DNA of 64,000 nt, from assembly GCA_009741485.1 (NCBI GenBank), contig CM019227.1:15302626-15366625 (forward strand), in the 5' to 3' direction. Shown here one piece after another: positions 1 to 13,293 of the stretch (its first letter is position 1; each line of letters opens with the position of its first letter). The position numbers were made by a program, and so were the translations under genes. Under the pieces are notes generated by a model. That model was given only the letters and a program-made list of their open reading frames with translations, searched no databases and had not been told where the DNA came from. The DNA is from Malurus cyaneus samueli. Its lineage: Eukaryota; Chordata; Aves; Passeriformes; Maluridae.

Positions 1-3000
1 CAGAGGTGTACTAGCAATGCACAGTCATTATCACAAAAATTATGCTCTGAAAGGTGTTTATTGTTTCATATTCATCCTTTTACAAGTTACTCCTGGAAAC
101 CGAGTGTGCCAAATACAATTCAAGTCACTAAACTGTAGACAAGTCTCCCATAATTTTCTTTTCAACTTCACTTTTCTTGTGAGGGTACTTTTTGAAGCAA
201 ATTTTGCTTCACTTTTCCAGCTTTAGAGATTTCTATTGGGGGAAAAAAAAATAAATCTAAGGATGAGGGACAATTTCACCAAACTTCAACAATTTCAGCC
301 TCTCACCAAAGCTGGACCCACTCTGAAGAGATTTTAGATTATTGGCTAGTTAGTTGCCACATAAATTCTGAGCTGCAAATTTAAGGCTAATAGCAAATAG
401 CAACTCCTACTAAAAATGAAAATAAATGGAAAATAAAGGATTTATGTTTCTTCAACACCATGACTATTCATCTTAAATAAAGGACTGGTTTTATTTCAAA
501 GCCAAAGACTTTTTATCCACACCTATAAAAGATTTTTTTAAAAAAATAAATCATTCAACCAAGTAAGATGAATCAAGGTTTCCTGGAAAAAATACTTTAA
601 TTCACGGCAGATAATACTAAAGATGGTTTCATGTGATATATCAAGTTGTGTCACTTCTAAAGCAGCAAGAAAACCTTGGTTTTTCTAGTCAGTCTGATGG
701 GTGAATCAGCACCTCTAATGCTCTTTTTATTCCATCCCTTTTCATGGGGAACCAGGCTGCACTTTGTGGAATGTAACACTTGAAAATTTTCACCCAAACG
801 TGACGTACTGGCAGCCAGGCAGTCTCTCACCATGTGGAGGAGAAGGAAATGCTCTCTGTGCCTACAGCCTCACTTCCTGAGCCTCTTTGGGTATTTACAT
901 TGGGCTCTTTTTGGTGAGGGAGTGAGGGGAAAAAAAAAAAAAAATGCTCAGCTTTAAAAAGCCTTGTGCCTCAGGGGAATGAATTCAAACTTCATTAGCA
1001 CCAGTGCTTTTCATGTCCCTGCTCTGCCCTGAGTCACCTTTTGCAAAGAATGTAATGTTCTTTAGTGTATTTATTGGTTAATCAAAAATGAATCATACCT
1101 TCCCATATTGCCAAGGACAAGAGTGGCTCTGTCTCACACACTGACCTAAATTAACTGAAAGCAGGATAAGGCAGCTCCTCTCAGAATGATGGATATCCCT
1201 GAAAACCCAACAGCACTCAGACCCCACGGAACATTTCCATTTGCTGTGTCACCACTGTCCTTTCCCATCAAAAGCCATTCCTAACAACGCCAAGTTCACC
1301 TGTAACTGAGCCCAGCCCTGAGCACAACATCCAGGCTGGGTATCAAATTACAACATTTCTATTCTATGTTTCATCCTCAACATTACACAACCATTTCATC
1401 CACAGTGATTGGTTTTCTTATCCAAAGGTACTGAGAGTGAATATTACAAATTAACCACCGCATCATTAGCAATGAAAACCACATTTGTGTGGGCTCAGCC
1501 TTCCTGGATATTGAAACCAGCAAGAATGGGTTATATTTGAGATTATGTCAAGGCAGATTTAGCTGAAGAAATAGCTGTGTGTCTTCACAATAGACACCTG
1601 GATTCAGACTTCTGCACAAGGGCAAGATAAAAACCAATTAATTTTCTGAAGCAATTAGTGTTGTAATTCTTTAAGCCGGTGAAGCTACTGCTTTAATCAA
1701 GTCTATGTTTAAATATAAATATTTGACTATACGTCTACATCCTGGATACACCTCCTTTAAAGAAAAAAGGTACACAGACCCTAAGCTTTAAAAATCATCA
1801 AAATGAATCATCTGTCAGTCTGAGAGCAGGAAGGGAAGAAATGTGAATGTTCTTCTCTGGGAGACATCTGTGCTGCCTTCTCTAAGTGCAAAATGACAAA
1901 GTGCTGTCACTTCATATGTGTATTGCAAATTCCCAGCTTTGAGAATAATTTGAGATTGAGAAGCACAAAAGCAATTGTAAAATCCTGGAGATCTGAACAA
2001 TGTATCAGGTACATTCTTCAATGTTATATCACAAAAGAAAAACAAAAAAACCAAACCAAAACAAAAAAAAAAAGTTAAAACCCATAAAGTCTGTTTGTCC
2101 TGAAGAATTATTCTAGGTAAATTATATAAGGACAGAATACTTCATAGATATTTCATGGGAATTATAGAATTCGGTAGAAAACCTTCTCATCCATTTCAAT
2201 TTAAAACCAACACAACTCCCTTTTTCTCTAGGTGTCACTGCACAACAGACAATTAAATATTATTATTATGAACACATGAAGAGCTCTATGTTTTATTTAT
2301 TGCCCTTTTTGTCTGTTCTGTTGGGTAGCAGCAGCAGGGAAACAAAGGAAAGTTTCCTGAGAACATCAGGAGCAACGCAGGGCAAACACAAATTTCAGCG
2401 CTGGGATTTTAAAAGTTTAATGCACTATGCCATTGGGAAACATATCTACCACCTTCATTCATTACGAAAATGTTACTGGGCAGAGGAAAACAAAACCTCT
2501 AGAAGGCAAAAGTAATTATTGGCAGTAGCACAAACCTGCATGGCATTTTGGCTTTAGGATGCAGCAGGAACCTGCATATACTTTATTTTTCATATATTCT
2601 CTAATTCTACATTGAATTTGACTCCCTGAATTGCCAGCAGGAATATGGAAAATCAATATCCTGAAGCAGCCATCAGTGATGCCAACAGAACCCCCAGGCA
2701 GAGTGGCACACAGAGTACTTTATCAAGCATTGTGCAGTTTGCTCTCCCCATGTTATCCAAACCCGAACTCCTCTGCTGCCAGGAATCAGCCACCCAGAAC
2801 CACCATAACAAATAAGAAACTTTGGAAAAGTTATCTGAATTTCCAACATATTTTCTTTTGCACGTGAACATAAGGAAATGTGAAAACCAAACTGAATTTC
2901 TGTGAGCACACTCACTGCTCCCATGGCCCAGAGGGAGGAAAGATGAGCCTCTGGAATTGCAGATTTATCCAGGAGTTCCCTGGTTGGGATTGTCTGTAAT

Positions 3001-3265
3001 ATCAGCGATGAGCAGTAGGTGGAAGCAGATAACCTTGTAAAATCCTGCTCAACCTCCCGTGAAAGATATATCTATTGCTGAGCAGGTGTTTTACACCTGT
3101 CCTTGGCACCCCAAAAAGTCCCAACAAATTTCGTATTTTTCTTCACAACCCTGGTTTCCAGTTTCTCAAAAGAAAGCCAGTAGTTTAGAGATAAAAGGTG
3201 GTTTGTTTTTTTGAGTGGGTTTTTAGGTTTAAAATTTGTACAACTGAATTGGACTCTGTATAATG
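1..3265. other. AT-rich single-copy DNA, no gene seen
   Basis: No frame here exceeds 83 codons and none resembles a known protein. The stretch holds short A runs (929-945 and an A/C-rich tract at about 2040-2073) and the first copy of a 59-bp repeated sequence (annotated separately). CpG dinucleotides are rare. I see no promoter, exon or transposon that I can support. Confidence 0.7.
1240..1298 (+). repeat. 59-bp dispersed repeat, copy A
   Basis: Positions 1240-1298 match 4883-4941 in the same orientation with 6 mismatches in 59 bases and no gap, including an identical first 28 bases. Outside the block the similarity fades quickly. It is not low-complexity sequence. It could be the surviving core of an old transposon family or a short local duplication; I do not recognise the family. 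Confidence 0.8.
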
Positions 3266-3269
3266 ACCA

Positions 3270-3345
3270 AAATATATATAAAGGTATCATGATGTTAAAC
3301 AAAATAATAATATATATATACACCTATATATATATAAATTAAAGT
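3270..3345. repeat. AT-rich (TA)n-type tract
   Basis: An interrupted TA/TAA low-complexity tract, including two runs of alternating TA on either side of a CACC interruption. It is probably an old microsatellite. Confidence 0.7.
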
Positions 3346-4882
3346 ATACAGTCAAATTCTAGGTTATTGATTTCTCTGGATATTTTCACTGAGTGCCAAA
3401 ATAAATCAAAGCCCTGAATTATTGAGAAAAATGCTTAATGTTTTTTTCTCTATCCTTTGGCCATTATATTTCATTATTGCTGCTAACAAACAGGCTGCCA
3501 GTAGAAGAATTCATTTGAATTTCATATTAGTTCTATTTCACCCATCCCAGAGAACAAATTAAGCACACAGTAATACTTACTGAAGAAGAAAAGAAATGAG
3601 AAATGAAACCTTAGAATGTGACATTCAAGCCTTCACTCAGTTTGTCCCCAGAAACCGAAGGACTCAGGCAGAAGCCTCATCAAATCATCAAATCCAGGAT
3701 CTGAATGCTTTCAACTGTTGCAATGCCAAAGATGTAAGAGAGGAGCTTTATTTGGAAAGAAATAGCTTCATCTCTATTTACCAACAGTTGTGGACCGAGA
3801 GGTTTGTGTCTACAAGCACAAAGCAGGAGAAAACCGGGCCATCTGCACCATTTTTTGATGCCTCAGGGCAGCCCCGGGGCTGTTTGAGCAGAGTCGAAAA
3901 GAAAACCCATCTGATCGTGGATTTAAAATCAAACTCCTCAAGGTTTCAGGTGGCTTTCTTGTCTTGTTTCTAGATAAAAGTAGACAGACTGTAAGAGTGG
4001 GGTTTACAAGGCTCTTGGAGACCGAGCTGACAAATTTTGTAATAAAAGCTTATAAAAAGACTGCTGTATTTTTAATAGAGATTTGAAAGGCTCGTGTGTG
4101 TGCCCTCCCACACAGCCACCCACCCTCCGGCTGTGGCACTGAGCGCCCAGCTCTGCTTTCTGCTGCTGCCAGCCATTTGCTGGTGCTCATTTACACTCTT
4201 CCAGGCCATCAAGAGTTAAGCTGTTTTGTTTTCTCAAAGGAAAGCTTTGATTTTTCTCATCAATAAAGAGGGAGCAGGTACTGCTGCTGCTGGAGCTTTA
4301 TGGACTGGAGTACAGAAACTTTCCCACTCCTCTTTCCTTTCCTTCCCTCACCTTCATGAGCTGCTTTGTCCTTTCCTCAAGTGCTCTCTAAACACTCAGG
4401 GATGCACAGACACATCCCAGCAGAGCCCAGAATCCTCGTGTGCCTCACAGCCACCCCTCTCTCCAGGGAGATGTTCCACCAGCCCTGTGATTCAAAGCTA
4501 CCCCAGGGTGAAACCTCCACATCTATCCTTAAATATCACACCTGCACAAAAACACACCCAAAACAGGCAGCATTTTCACAAGATAGATCTGTCATTTCCA
4601 GATGTGAATCACTCATGTAGTAGCATCCAGCTGTACCTAAAAGTATTTCTGTTCAAGCCCAGACTTAATTGGGGCTAGTAAATATTTAATTTCCAAAGAT
4701 AGCAATACCAATTAACATTAGATAAAGCTGTCAGCTTGGACAGCACAAAAACATTTGCGATTCCTAAATGCAATGTCATTTTGATGTCAAATCTGAAACT
4801 CCTTTTCTATGTATCCCTCTACCTTCAAGGCTGAAAATACACACGAACTTCCAAACCCCTAAATTTTAAACTGGATTTTCAG

Positions 4883-4941
4883 TTTGCTGTGTCACCACTG
4901 TCCTTTCCCACGAAAAGCCATTTCTAAGAAACCCAAGTTCA
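4883..4941 (+). repeat. 59-bp dispersed repeat, copy B
   Basis: Partner of 1240-1298 in the same orientation, 53 of 59 bases identical by hand alignment. The two copies are about 3.6 kb apart. A shared CTGAAAA word lies upstream of both (about 1198 and 4831), so the homologous block may once have been longer. Confidence 0.8.
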
Positions 4942-6674
4942 GAAGCATTCATGACTCAGTTCAAAAGGCAGTTTTACCTGGATAGGATTTTCAAGCTAAA
5001 TTTTATTTCTCTAATAAAACTGCCTTAGGTGTCAAGCAGACCAACAGCCACATAAATAGCAGTATATTTGAAGTCACTGAAATCTGGGTGATCAATAGCC
5101 ATTCCTGATAAATTCAAGGAATATCAAGGAATATTGAGCAATCTGCTGATGTGATTTCCAGCTGGGTAAGGTGACAACTGGCAATACCCAGAGCACAGAT
5201 GCAACTTTTACAGAAATAAATCCAATTGGAAAATTCATGTCTTCAAATTGACAACAGCAGGAGGGCACCACACAATTCCTGAAGGAATTCCTCTCTTTTC
5301 ACCAAGGTTTCCTAAAGGAAAAGATTGCTTCATACCTCAGATACCTAAACACATTTAGAATACATTTATTAAGTTTAGCCATATTTGACAGGAAAATAAA
5401 TAGGAGCACCAAGATATTCCTGATTTTTCATAAATTAGTGGCTGAGGAGAAGACAGAACATGACTTGCAAAGCCATGCCCTAGAGCAGCTGCTAAAAAAA
5501 ACCCAGGGAGAGCTGAAGATGCTGAGATGAGGAGGATTCACTGTGTGAAGGCACCAAAGTGGCTGCCAGGATGGAGTCTGTGCTGACTGAGAGGGGACTC
5601 TGTGGACACAGCGTAAAAATCAATAATGAAACTGCTCCACTTAAGTCCAATTGTCACAAAAATAAGTTCCTTCAAGACTGGAGAGGATTTTTGTTGAACT
5701 TTTAAACAGAGTTCAGTCATTTTGGGCTATGTAGTGATGAAAGGTAAGCATAAATTTTACATCAAATAGCGATTTTTCAAGCTTACAGGGTGACAGGGAA
5801 GAGATTTTTTAATGCCAGAAAATGTGTGGTAACTACAGAAGTGCCCTGGAAAATTAGGGCTCTGTAAAAATCTATTTTTCCTTTGATATTACACTACACT
5901 CCTGATTGTCATAAGAAGTTGAGTTTTATGCTTTTAATATGAATTCACAAAATATGTCTCTTTCAATGCAGCAGAAGAGATACAGCCACAATAAGCTGGT
6001 GGTGTATTTAGTAGGTTTTTATGAGTAAAAAAGTGAAGCAGAACATCATACTGGACTCCCTTAATAATCAAGGCTTCCCTTCATGAAAAACCCATGACCA
6101 TTTAAATTTCTGCCTCACTGAGGTGGGGTTAGTGGGGTTTTGCTGCCTGCTAGAGTGAACCCAGAGCCATCACAAACTTCTAAAAAGTTCCAGTTCCTAC
6201 CTACTCTCAAATGTCATGAGTGGCCAGGTCACAAATTTTCTGGTGCATCATACACTGAAAATTATTGAACTTTTCCAGCACAGCCCTGTGTCATAGCCCT
6301 GATCAAAATGCAGTGACACAGACACCAGTGAACACGACATCCTAAGCACTGCTCTCATCAGGAACTCATTAAAAAGGAGCTCTGATGATGACAGCTATTG
6401 CTCCAACATCCAAGAGAAATAAAGAATTGAACTGGAGCCTCAGGCAGCAAGGTGGGTTGGGTTTATTTAGGGCCTCAGCACCAACATCCGAGGATTTCTG
6501 GAGTCAGAACACAGAGCGTGGATTGCTCCTCCCACATCTTTTCTTGGCTGTTTCCCCTCTAACAGATACTCTGCCCTATATCAGCACTAAAGTGATGAGA
6601 AAAGGATCACTGAGGGCAAATATCCAAAAGGATGGCTCTGTCTCTCTACTGGTCAAGAGGTGTATCACACACTG

Positions 6675-6706
6675 GAAAAAAAAAACAAAACAAAACAAAA
6701 CAAAAC
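6675..6706 (+). repeat. (CAAAA)n short A-rich tract
   Basis: A run of A followed by about five CAAAA units. It could be a simple repeat or the remnant of a retrotransposon tail; no element body is visible upstream. Confidence 0.8.
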
Positions 6707-8930
6707 CCCCATCAAAACAAACCATAAAACCACGGCCCCTTCACTGCTCTAAACCCCTTCCTTCAGTTGTGCCCATAGACTTTGTGGGTTTGTGTATAGA
6801 TCCGTGTGCACCGAGGAACTAACCTTCTTTTTACATGAGGAATATTGATTCCTCAGCTGTAGTAAACACATTTTAATGTCTAACAAAACAATGCAATATT
6901 TTTAATTGGAGTGCAGATAATAAATATCTCTGAAATACTGTACAGTATGTGCAGACATTTCAGCATATAACTGAAATATAAGAGCTGCTTTTTTTTGCTT
7001 TATAACTGATTTCACTGTCTATACAGACTGGTAAATGCTTTTCCCCCATTGTGTGAAGCATAAAAGCAAAAAAGAGCTGTAGGATTTGGGGGAGAGAGAT
7101 GTCAATTAATCTTTAAGCAGAGTAACGAGAAGGTAATAAATAAATGGATTTGGATCAATCAAAAAAATGAGAAAACCAGTTTCCTCCTCCTTTTCTTAAA
7201 CCAGCAGAGAAATGAGAGGAACAAAGTAGCCATCTAAACACATTTTTTCCCAAGTATTTTATCTCTCTTAGTCTCATAAACTGCAATTTCTCACTCCCCA
7301 GGCAGGTTAAATCATCTATTCACAGGAGACAGTCCACTAGGAATGAAGCATCAAGCATCACACTGTGACTTTTAGGAGCTGTCCAGGACTAAAAGCACAA
7401 AAGCACCTCTATAACTCTCATTTTCCCTCCTGTCTACACACAAAGCTTTTCTACTAAAATGCACCAAAACCAGGAGCTGAGCTTTAAGGCTGAGGCTGCA
7501 GCTCTGAGCATCCCAGACAGGGTGAGGACTCCTTTACCTGAACATCTCCCCTGCACTGAAATATCCCCTTGCAATCCCACAGTTTAATTATATTTTACAA
7601 AGGAAAAACACCCCATTTTGTTTAGTTTTCATTTGTTCATCACCAGTTGATTGGGTGTCAACAGTTCTCTCACCAGTGAGAGAGGGAATAACCAGACCAA
7701 TGTTTAAAATGCATCAGAGGTCTCTGACAAATGTTAGAATTCACACCAACACATTTCCCTCAATCCTAAGGAGAATCCTCCCTCTCTCTGCTGTAACCTT
7801 CAACTGTCTGACACTTGATCAAATGTGAATGTTCCAGATTAATTAATGAAGTAGGTGATGTGTTGACCCAGGAAAAAGAGATTGCTGTACTTATTTCAAA
7901 CTCCCATTTAAAAGATTATCTCACCAAATCTGATGGTGTTGCATTCAAAAAAAAAAACAAAAAAAAACCTCACCTAAATCTGCAGAAAATAAAGAATTGC
8001 TTATTAGAAAATGCCAATTCAACATGGCCAGAAGAATATGAGGGACAAATTTACATCAAAGCTGTGATCATCCCCAAGCTGTGACCTGCACATTACATTT
8101 TCTGTCTGTTCTTTCTACATTATGTGCTAAATACACAAGGCTGTGCTTTATATAAAGTTTTTCTTGCAGTTCAATCAAGTTACCCAAGCATGAATACTGG
8201 ATGGTAGCTAAGCTGCACAATTTAAAACAAAGTAAAATAGCGACAGTGGATCAATTTCAAAGCTAAAAAACTGATTAGATAAACCCAGTATTTGATGGAG
8301 CACAAATGGCACTGCTCCTGAACTCAGAACATTGCTTTGATGAATTCTTTTCAGCCCATGGTAACCATAACTGCACACATTTCCCTTAAACTACAAAGTT
8401 GTTAGAATCACATTATAGCAGGAAAATATATTTCTCCCTCTTTCTCTATAAACCAGGATAATACACTTTTATTTGATCTGGTAAATTTTCTAAATTACTT
8501 TTTGGCAAGGCCAGTTCAGAATTTACGATCCTAATATACTGAAACTTTTTCCTTAAAGAGCGAACACAAATCCTAAACCTTAGATGAAAAAAAAAAAACC
8601 TCACAACTTGTCCATGGGACCTGAGCTTCTGCTCTCAGTCCTGTTGTAATTTATCCCAAGATGGGTCAGGAGAACCCAGGCTGACACTGATATGTGCTTC
8701 CTATTTTGCTGTTCATACAACCATTAACAATAACTGCAATAGAGCACATGAATGATAATGACCAAGCACCCATTGAACTGTAAAATCCAATATTCTGTAC
8801 CAAGGTGAAGGAGGGTGGATCTATTAAGAAATTTGTGCTTTAAATCTGACCCATTAAAAAACAGCATGTAGTATGTCAACTTAGTAAACAATGTGCAAAA
8901 AATGGGGGGTTTTATTGATTTTCTTTATAT

Positions 8931-9112
8931 TTCTTTATTTTTTATTATTTCTTTATTCTGTATTATTTCTATTATTTATGTTTATTCTTATTACTAGGGT
9001 AGTAGTAGTAATAAAATATTAATAACAGTAAAATAGCAATTGTAGTAAATAAGTAGTAATAATAATAAAAATTATTACTGCTACTACTAATAATAATAAC
9101 AATAATTTGGGA
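8931..9112. repeat. AT-rich block with inverted TAGTAG / CTACTA arms
   Basis: The left half is T-rich (TTTATT and TATTATTTC words). The centre carries TAGTAGTAGTAATAA at 9000-9014, and its near reverse complement lies at 9072-9089 with a 3-base insertion. A closer pair, AGTAGTAATAAT (9052-9063) against ATTATTACTGCTACT (from 9071), could form a stem with a short loop. It probably arose from ATT/AGT trinucleotide slippage. Confidence 0.7.
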
Positions 9113-11368
9113 GCATGAGTGAAAATAATTACTGTTTTAATGTAAATAGGCTGATTTCTTTCTAAGAAATCATACTCTCTAAAAAAATGGAAAAAAAAAA
9201 TTACAACCCAAATCAGAGATTTTCAGTTGGATTCCGACATTTACGCAGATTCTGATTTCTTTCATACAATTGTATTAAATCACAAATGTTCCTAACAGTG
9301 ACACTCATAAACTTTTAATTTCTTCTGCTCTTCTGCAAATTTCAGGGGTGCAATTCTTCAGTAAAACTGAAATGATCACAAAGGTGCCAATCACAGGGTG
9401 TCATCGCTGTGTCCAACAAGAAATGAGAGTTCCCATGGCAGTGTTGGGTTATTTCATCACAGTGATCCCTGAAATGTGCTGATTTTGGTGCTGACCCAAA
9501 ACACCAGGAATTAAAATGAATCCACTCCACACATTTGGCAGATGAAAGTCCAGATTCCTTGTTACACCAAGACCAAATGTTTAAATTTTCTCACCAAAAG
9601 CAAACTGTATTCTAAAAAAAATATTTGAACCTACTATTTTAAAGCAGAGAGGGATATTTTAATAAATTCATTCAGAACAGCACTAAGCCACTCAGGTATG
9701 ACCATGCAGCTACCAAGTGAAAACAGGACTAACCCCTCCTCTGGAAGAAAATCATTATATACACTCTTATGAAACAAAAAGTATGGTTATGTTTTGTCAT
9801 AGTTGAACAGAAACAAAAGAATTACAAGCATATCTTCCACTAAAATAGAGCTGCTGTTCTACAAAACATGGATCCATAAACACAAACATAATTAACTGCT
9901 CTTCAGCACTCACTGAAGCCGGAAAGGATCCTAAAAATCCCTTCAAGTGGATGGAATGAAGCAAATTTCCAACAAAATTGAAAATATTAAATGATTTTAT
10001 AAGGTAAATCGTTGGAAGTTCTGACTTCAAGTAGGAAATTAGGAAAAGAGACCTTTTTTAGTCACTGTTTTTAGAAAGTTCTTACTTTCCATTTTGTATT
10101 CCAACATATGATAGTTTTGTATCTAAAGATTATCCTTAAAATATCCCACAAACACTCCCTTCCACAATCCATTCTCTCATAACAGAAGTTTAATAAATCC
10201 CAAAGTAAAAAGAGCATCAGCAGGTTCTTAGGGTGAGCAATGTTCACTGAAGGAATCCCAATGAAGACAGTTATTTCCCTTTGGAATCCCTGGAATGCGG
10301 GGGAGTTGTACTCATAACTGGTACAAACTGCCTCAGAACTGATCAATAATAAGGAATTTGGAAGTAAATTAATCTGAGACCTGCTACAGTTTTGTTTCCT
10401 TGTTTCTGTAGCTTCAAATTCCCAACAAATATAAAGTATTCATTTTAACTGCTAGTTTTTTTTCACTGCTTAAACTGAATAAACATTCAGTTTCATCATT
10501 CTTTATAACATGTTCAAAATAACATCTAAAACTGTGGCTCATTTTGCAATAAAAATGAAAATCATCCTTTTACACTGGAATTGCTCTTACTGACCCTGAT
10601 GATATTAATGATGCACCAGAGAAACACATTCCATAAAATTATGTGATGACAATCAAATGATAACATTTAGTAAATCACATTAGATATTCTCCAACAACCA
10701 TCTTTTTTTTTCCCACTCATCAGGCTGGAAAAATTAATTTTTTTAATGTAATATAGAATGAGAGAACAAAGCCAACACGAAGCTGATGTTCAAGAGATCT
10801 GAAGGAGTTTCAGAAAAGCAGAGCCAGGACCAGGTTTGGCACGGGATGGATGCTGAGATTGTGCAGCAGAGCTGCTCCAGATGATATTCCGTGTGCTGGC
10901 CACTCCAGGATGCAAACATTTCACATGCAATTAATAAGTAAAGGTTCCAAAACCCCAGCCAGAGTGATCACAGGCTCTGGAGGGCTCCAATCAAGCAGCA
11001 GACGAAGCACAATGATCCCCTCTCATCCTCAGACCTCCTGCAACGCTGAAGGAACCAAACAACCAAAGAGCTCGAGCACAATTAGCTCCCCAAATGTCTT
11101 TTGAATGCTTCAGTTAAACTGCATTTTACATAATTCCCATTTGTAACCTCAAAAGCAAAAATAACACCATTCTCAGCTGCCATTCGTGGCAAATTTCTGC
11201 TCCTTATAAGGAATTTGGAGGTGCAAGGGGAATGCCACAACAAAAGCAGAGGGAGCTTCTGATCAGCAGGTTGGTTTCCTCATGAAACATTTTTCAGAGT
11301 CCAAATGTGACCAGGAAATTATAATGGGTAATTCATACAGAATCTTGTAAATGTGTAAGGACTCTCTT

Positions 11369-11433
11369 TTATATATTATTAATTAAAAAAATAAATAATT
11401 AATAATAATAATTATTATATTAGTATAGTAAAT
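11369..11433. repeat. AT-rich palindromic tract
   Basis: Made of TATATTATTAATT-like and AATAATAATAATTATTATATTA-like words, partly self-complementary. It is a simple AT-rich repeat with no other signal. Confidence 0.75.
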
Positions 11434-11589
11434 AACACAGGGTGGCAATGAGAGCACTAAGAGTGATTAGAGCCACCCATATTTCAGCAGAGGCAGGGAC
11501 TCCAGCACCCTGAAAATGGAGCACAAAGGGTTTGGGACTGAGCCAAAAGCACAGCACTGGACAGGGACAGGGAAGGTTTCTGTAGCCCA

Positions 11590-11660
11590 ACATCCACGAA
11601 ATGCCCTCCCCAGCCCAGCTTCTGACTGCTCCAAGATCATCGAGTACATTCCATAGAACT
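11590..11660 (-). mobile_element. possible CR1 LINE scrap (minus orientation)
   Basis: The 17 bases CTCCAAGATCATCGAGT at 11629-11645 equal, from memory, the reverse complement of the conserved GATGATCTTGGAG-type segment near the 3' end of many avian CR1 elements. The bases on either side do not extend the match convincingly, so this is either a heavily decayed relic or a coincidence. Confidence 0.25.
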
Positions 11661-13275
11661 GAGTGCAGAAAAGGTGCTCAAAATCTGAGTGTGACAGCTG
11701 AAAAAAGCCTCAAAAATTGCATTTGTGCTTTTGAAACTCCCAAATAATGGAAAGGCAGCAGTGGGAAAGCTCAGAGAGACACTAAACAGCCTCAACTCTG
11801 GAACTGCCAGAGGATTTTTGGATGAGGCTTTCCATGCTCACCTCCCCAGCAGGAATTTCAGCCACCCACCACCACTTTCAACTTTGTACTCTACAAAGCA
11901 GAATTTCCTGCTCTAATCACCCAATCTGCACATTATTTTATGACAAAAAAAAAAAGGCTATTAGGTTTTTCAACAAGATGCAATAACAACTCTTCATTCC
12001 AAAAGCAATACTCACAATGACTACTTATCATCAATGGGCACTTCAGTCATCTTTGCTACAGCATTCAGACAATGCTGCCTCTTTGTGGGTGTTTTGAGTC
12101 TTTGAAGAAGATAAAAATCCGTGTATTTAATTTTCCTTTACTCTCATTTCTGATTTAGATGCCTTAAAATGACTCTGCAATCCATGTTTGTGGGCATTGA
12201 ACAATGATGAAAAATTCTTTATTTTGCGTGTTAATAAATCACTGAGTTCAATTTTCGTAGGTTCTTTTATTTTACTCACAAGTCACTTGACAGAAAATGC
12301 ATTGAATAAAAAGCTGTGGATATGACATAAATATAAATGTTTCTAGGAAAATGAAATTGGGAAAATGGCAACCTACAACACTGAAAAGAAGTATTTTTTT
12401 AACCTAATTTAGCATAGGCCATACGTTTACATCCTCCACTGAAAGTTTAGCAGCCATGACATTGTGATGCCACCTTAGTTAACTGCTGTTATATTTTTGC
12501 AGCTACTCACTGCAAAAGAGAAATTATTTGTTTACTTGAAACTAGAAAAATATTTCCAATATTTCAATACCAGGTAGGTTCAAGCCTAGAGAGAGTAAAT
12601 AAACTCAAATGGAAGTTATTCAGAAAATGGTATTTTGGCTGATTGAGAAAATTGGTACTTGAAAATGAAGGACTTTGAGAAATACTGGTGATAATGCCAC
12701 AAATATCACGAGCTGAGATGCAGAACTGGGCATGTTAATTGATGAGAAAGCTGTCCCAGTGTGCAGACAGACCTGGATCTGGGCTCCAGGAAAACAAAAG
12801 CATATGCAGTCAATATTAGAGTAATACCAGTGCAGTTTCAAAGCTGTGTTTGAAAGCAGCAGAGGAAAAAGAGGGAAAAGGCAGATAAGGCTGGTTTATG
12901 TCTGGGTAAGGGAATTGTCAGTCAAGAGGAGGAGATAACAGAAAGCCGTGCAGAGGATTGTATAGACTGGGATCCCTACAAGCTTCAGATAGGCTGGGAG
13001 AGAGGGGAGAACAGGTCTCCTGGCTCCAGGCTGATAACCTGAAACCAGAGAGCTGAAATGCTTCCATATTCTCCAAAAGAAGCATTTTTTAGCAAGAAAG
13101 AGCCTCAGCAGAGCTGTTCCTCCCATTCCTGCTGCTGCCATGGAATGGCACCAACCATCCCAAACACAGAGCGAGAGCTGCTCCAAGGCCGTGCCCCAAA
13201 GGCTGGAGTTTCTAACATCCCCCTGAACTGCTCAAAAAGCACACAAAAGGAATTAAATTAACTCACCAAATTCAA

Positions 13276-13293
13276 AATAATAATAATAATAAT
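13276..13293 (+). repeat. (ATA)n microsatellite
   Basis: About six uninterrupted AAT/ATA triplets, followed by a short A run. Confidence 0.85.

Larger units (their letters stand above)
3346..8930. other. AT-rich single-copy DNA, no gene seen
   Basis: No recognisable exon. The longest frames, 3596-3973 (125 codons, plus), 4226-4678 (150 codons, plus) and 6385-6822 (145 codons, plus), have no family resemblance I can see and look like chance openings. About 3960-4110 is denser in TAAT-like and TTTACAAG-like words and could be a small conserved element, but this is weak. The second copy of the 59-bp repeat lies at 4883-4941. Confidence 0.65.

Noticed and set aside
3596..3973. 125-codon plus-strand frame
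   Set aside because: Normal-looking composition but no recognised domain and no supporting gene structure.
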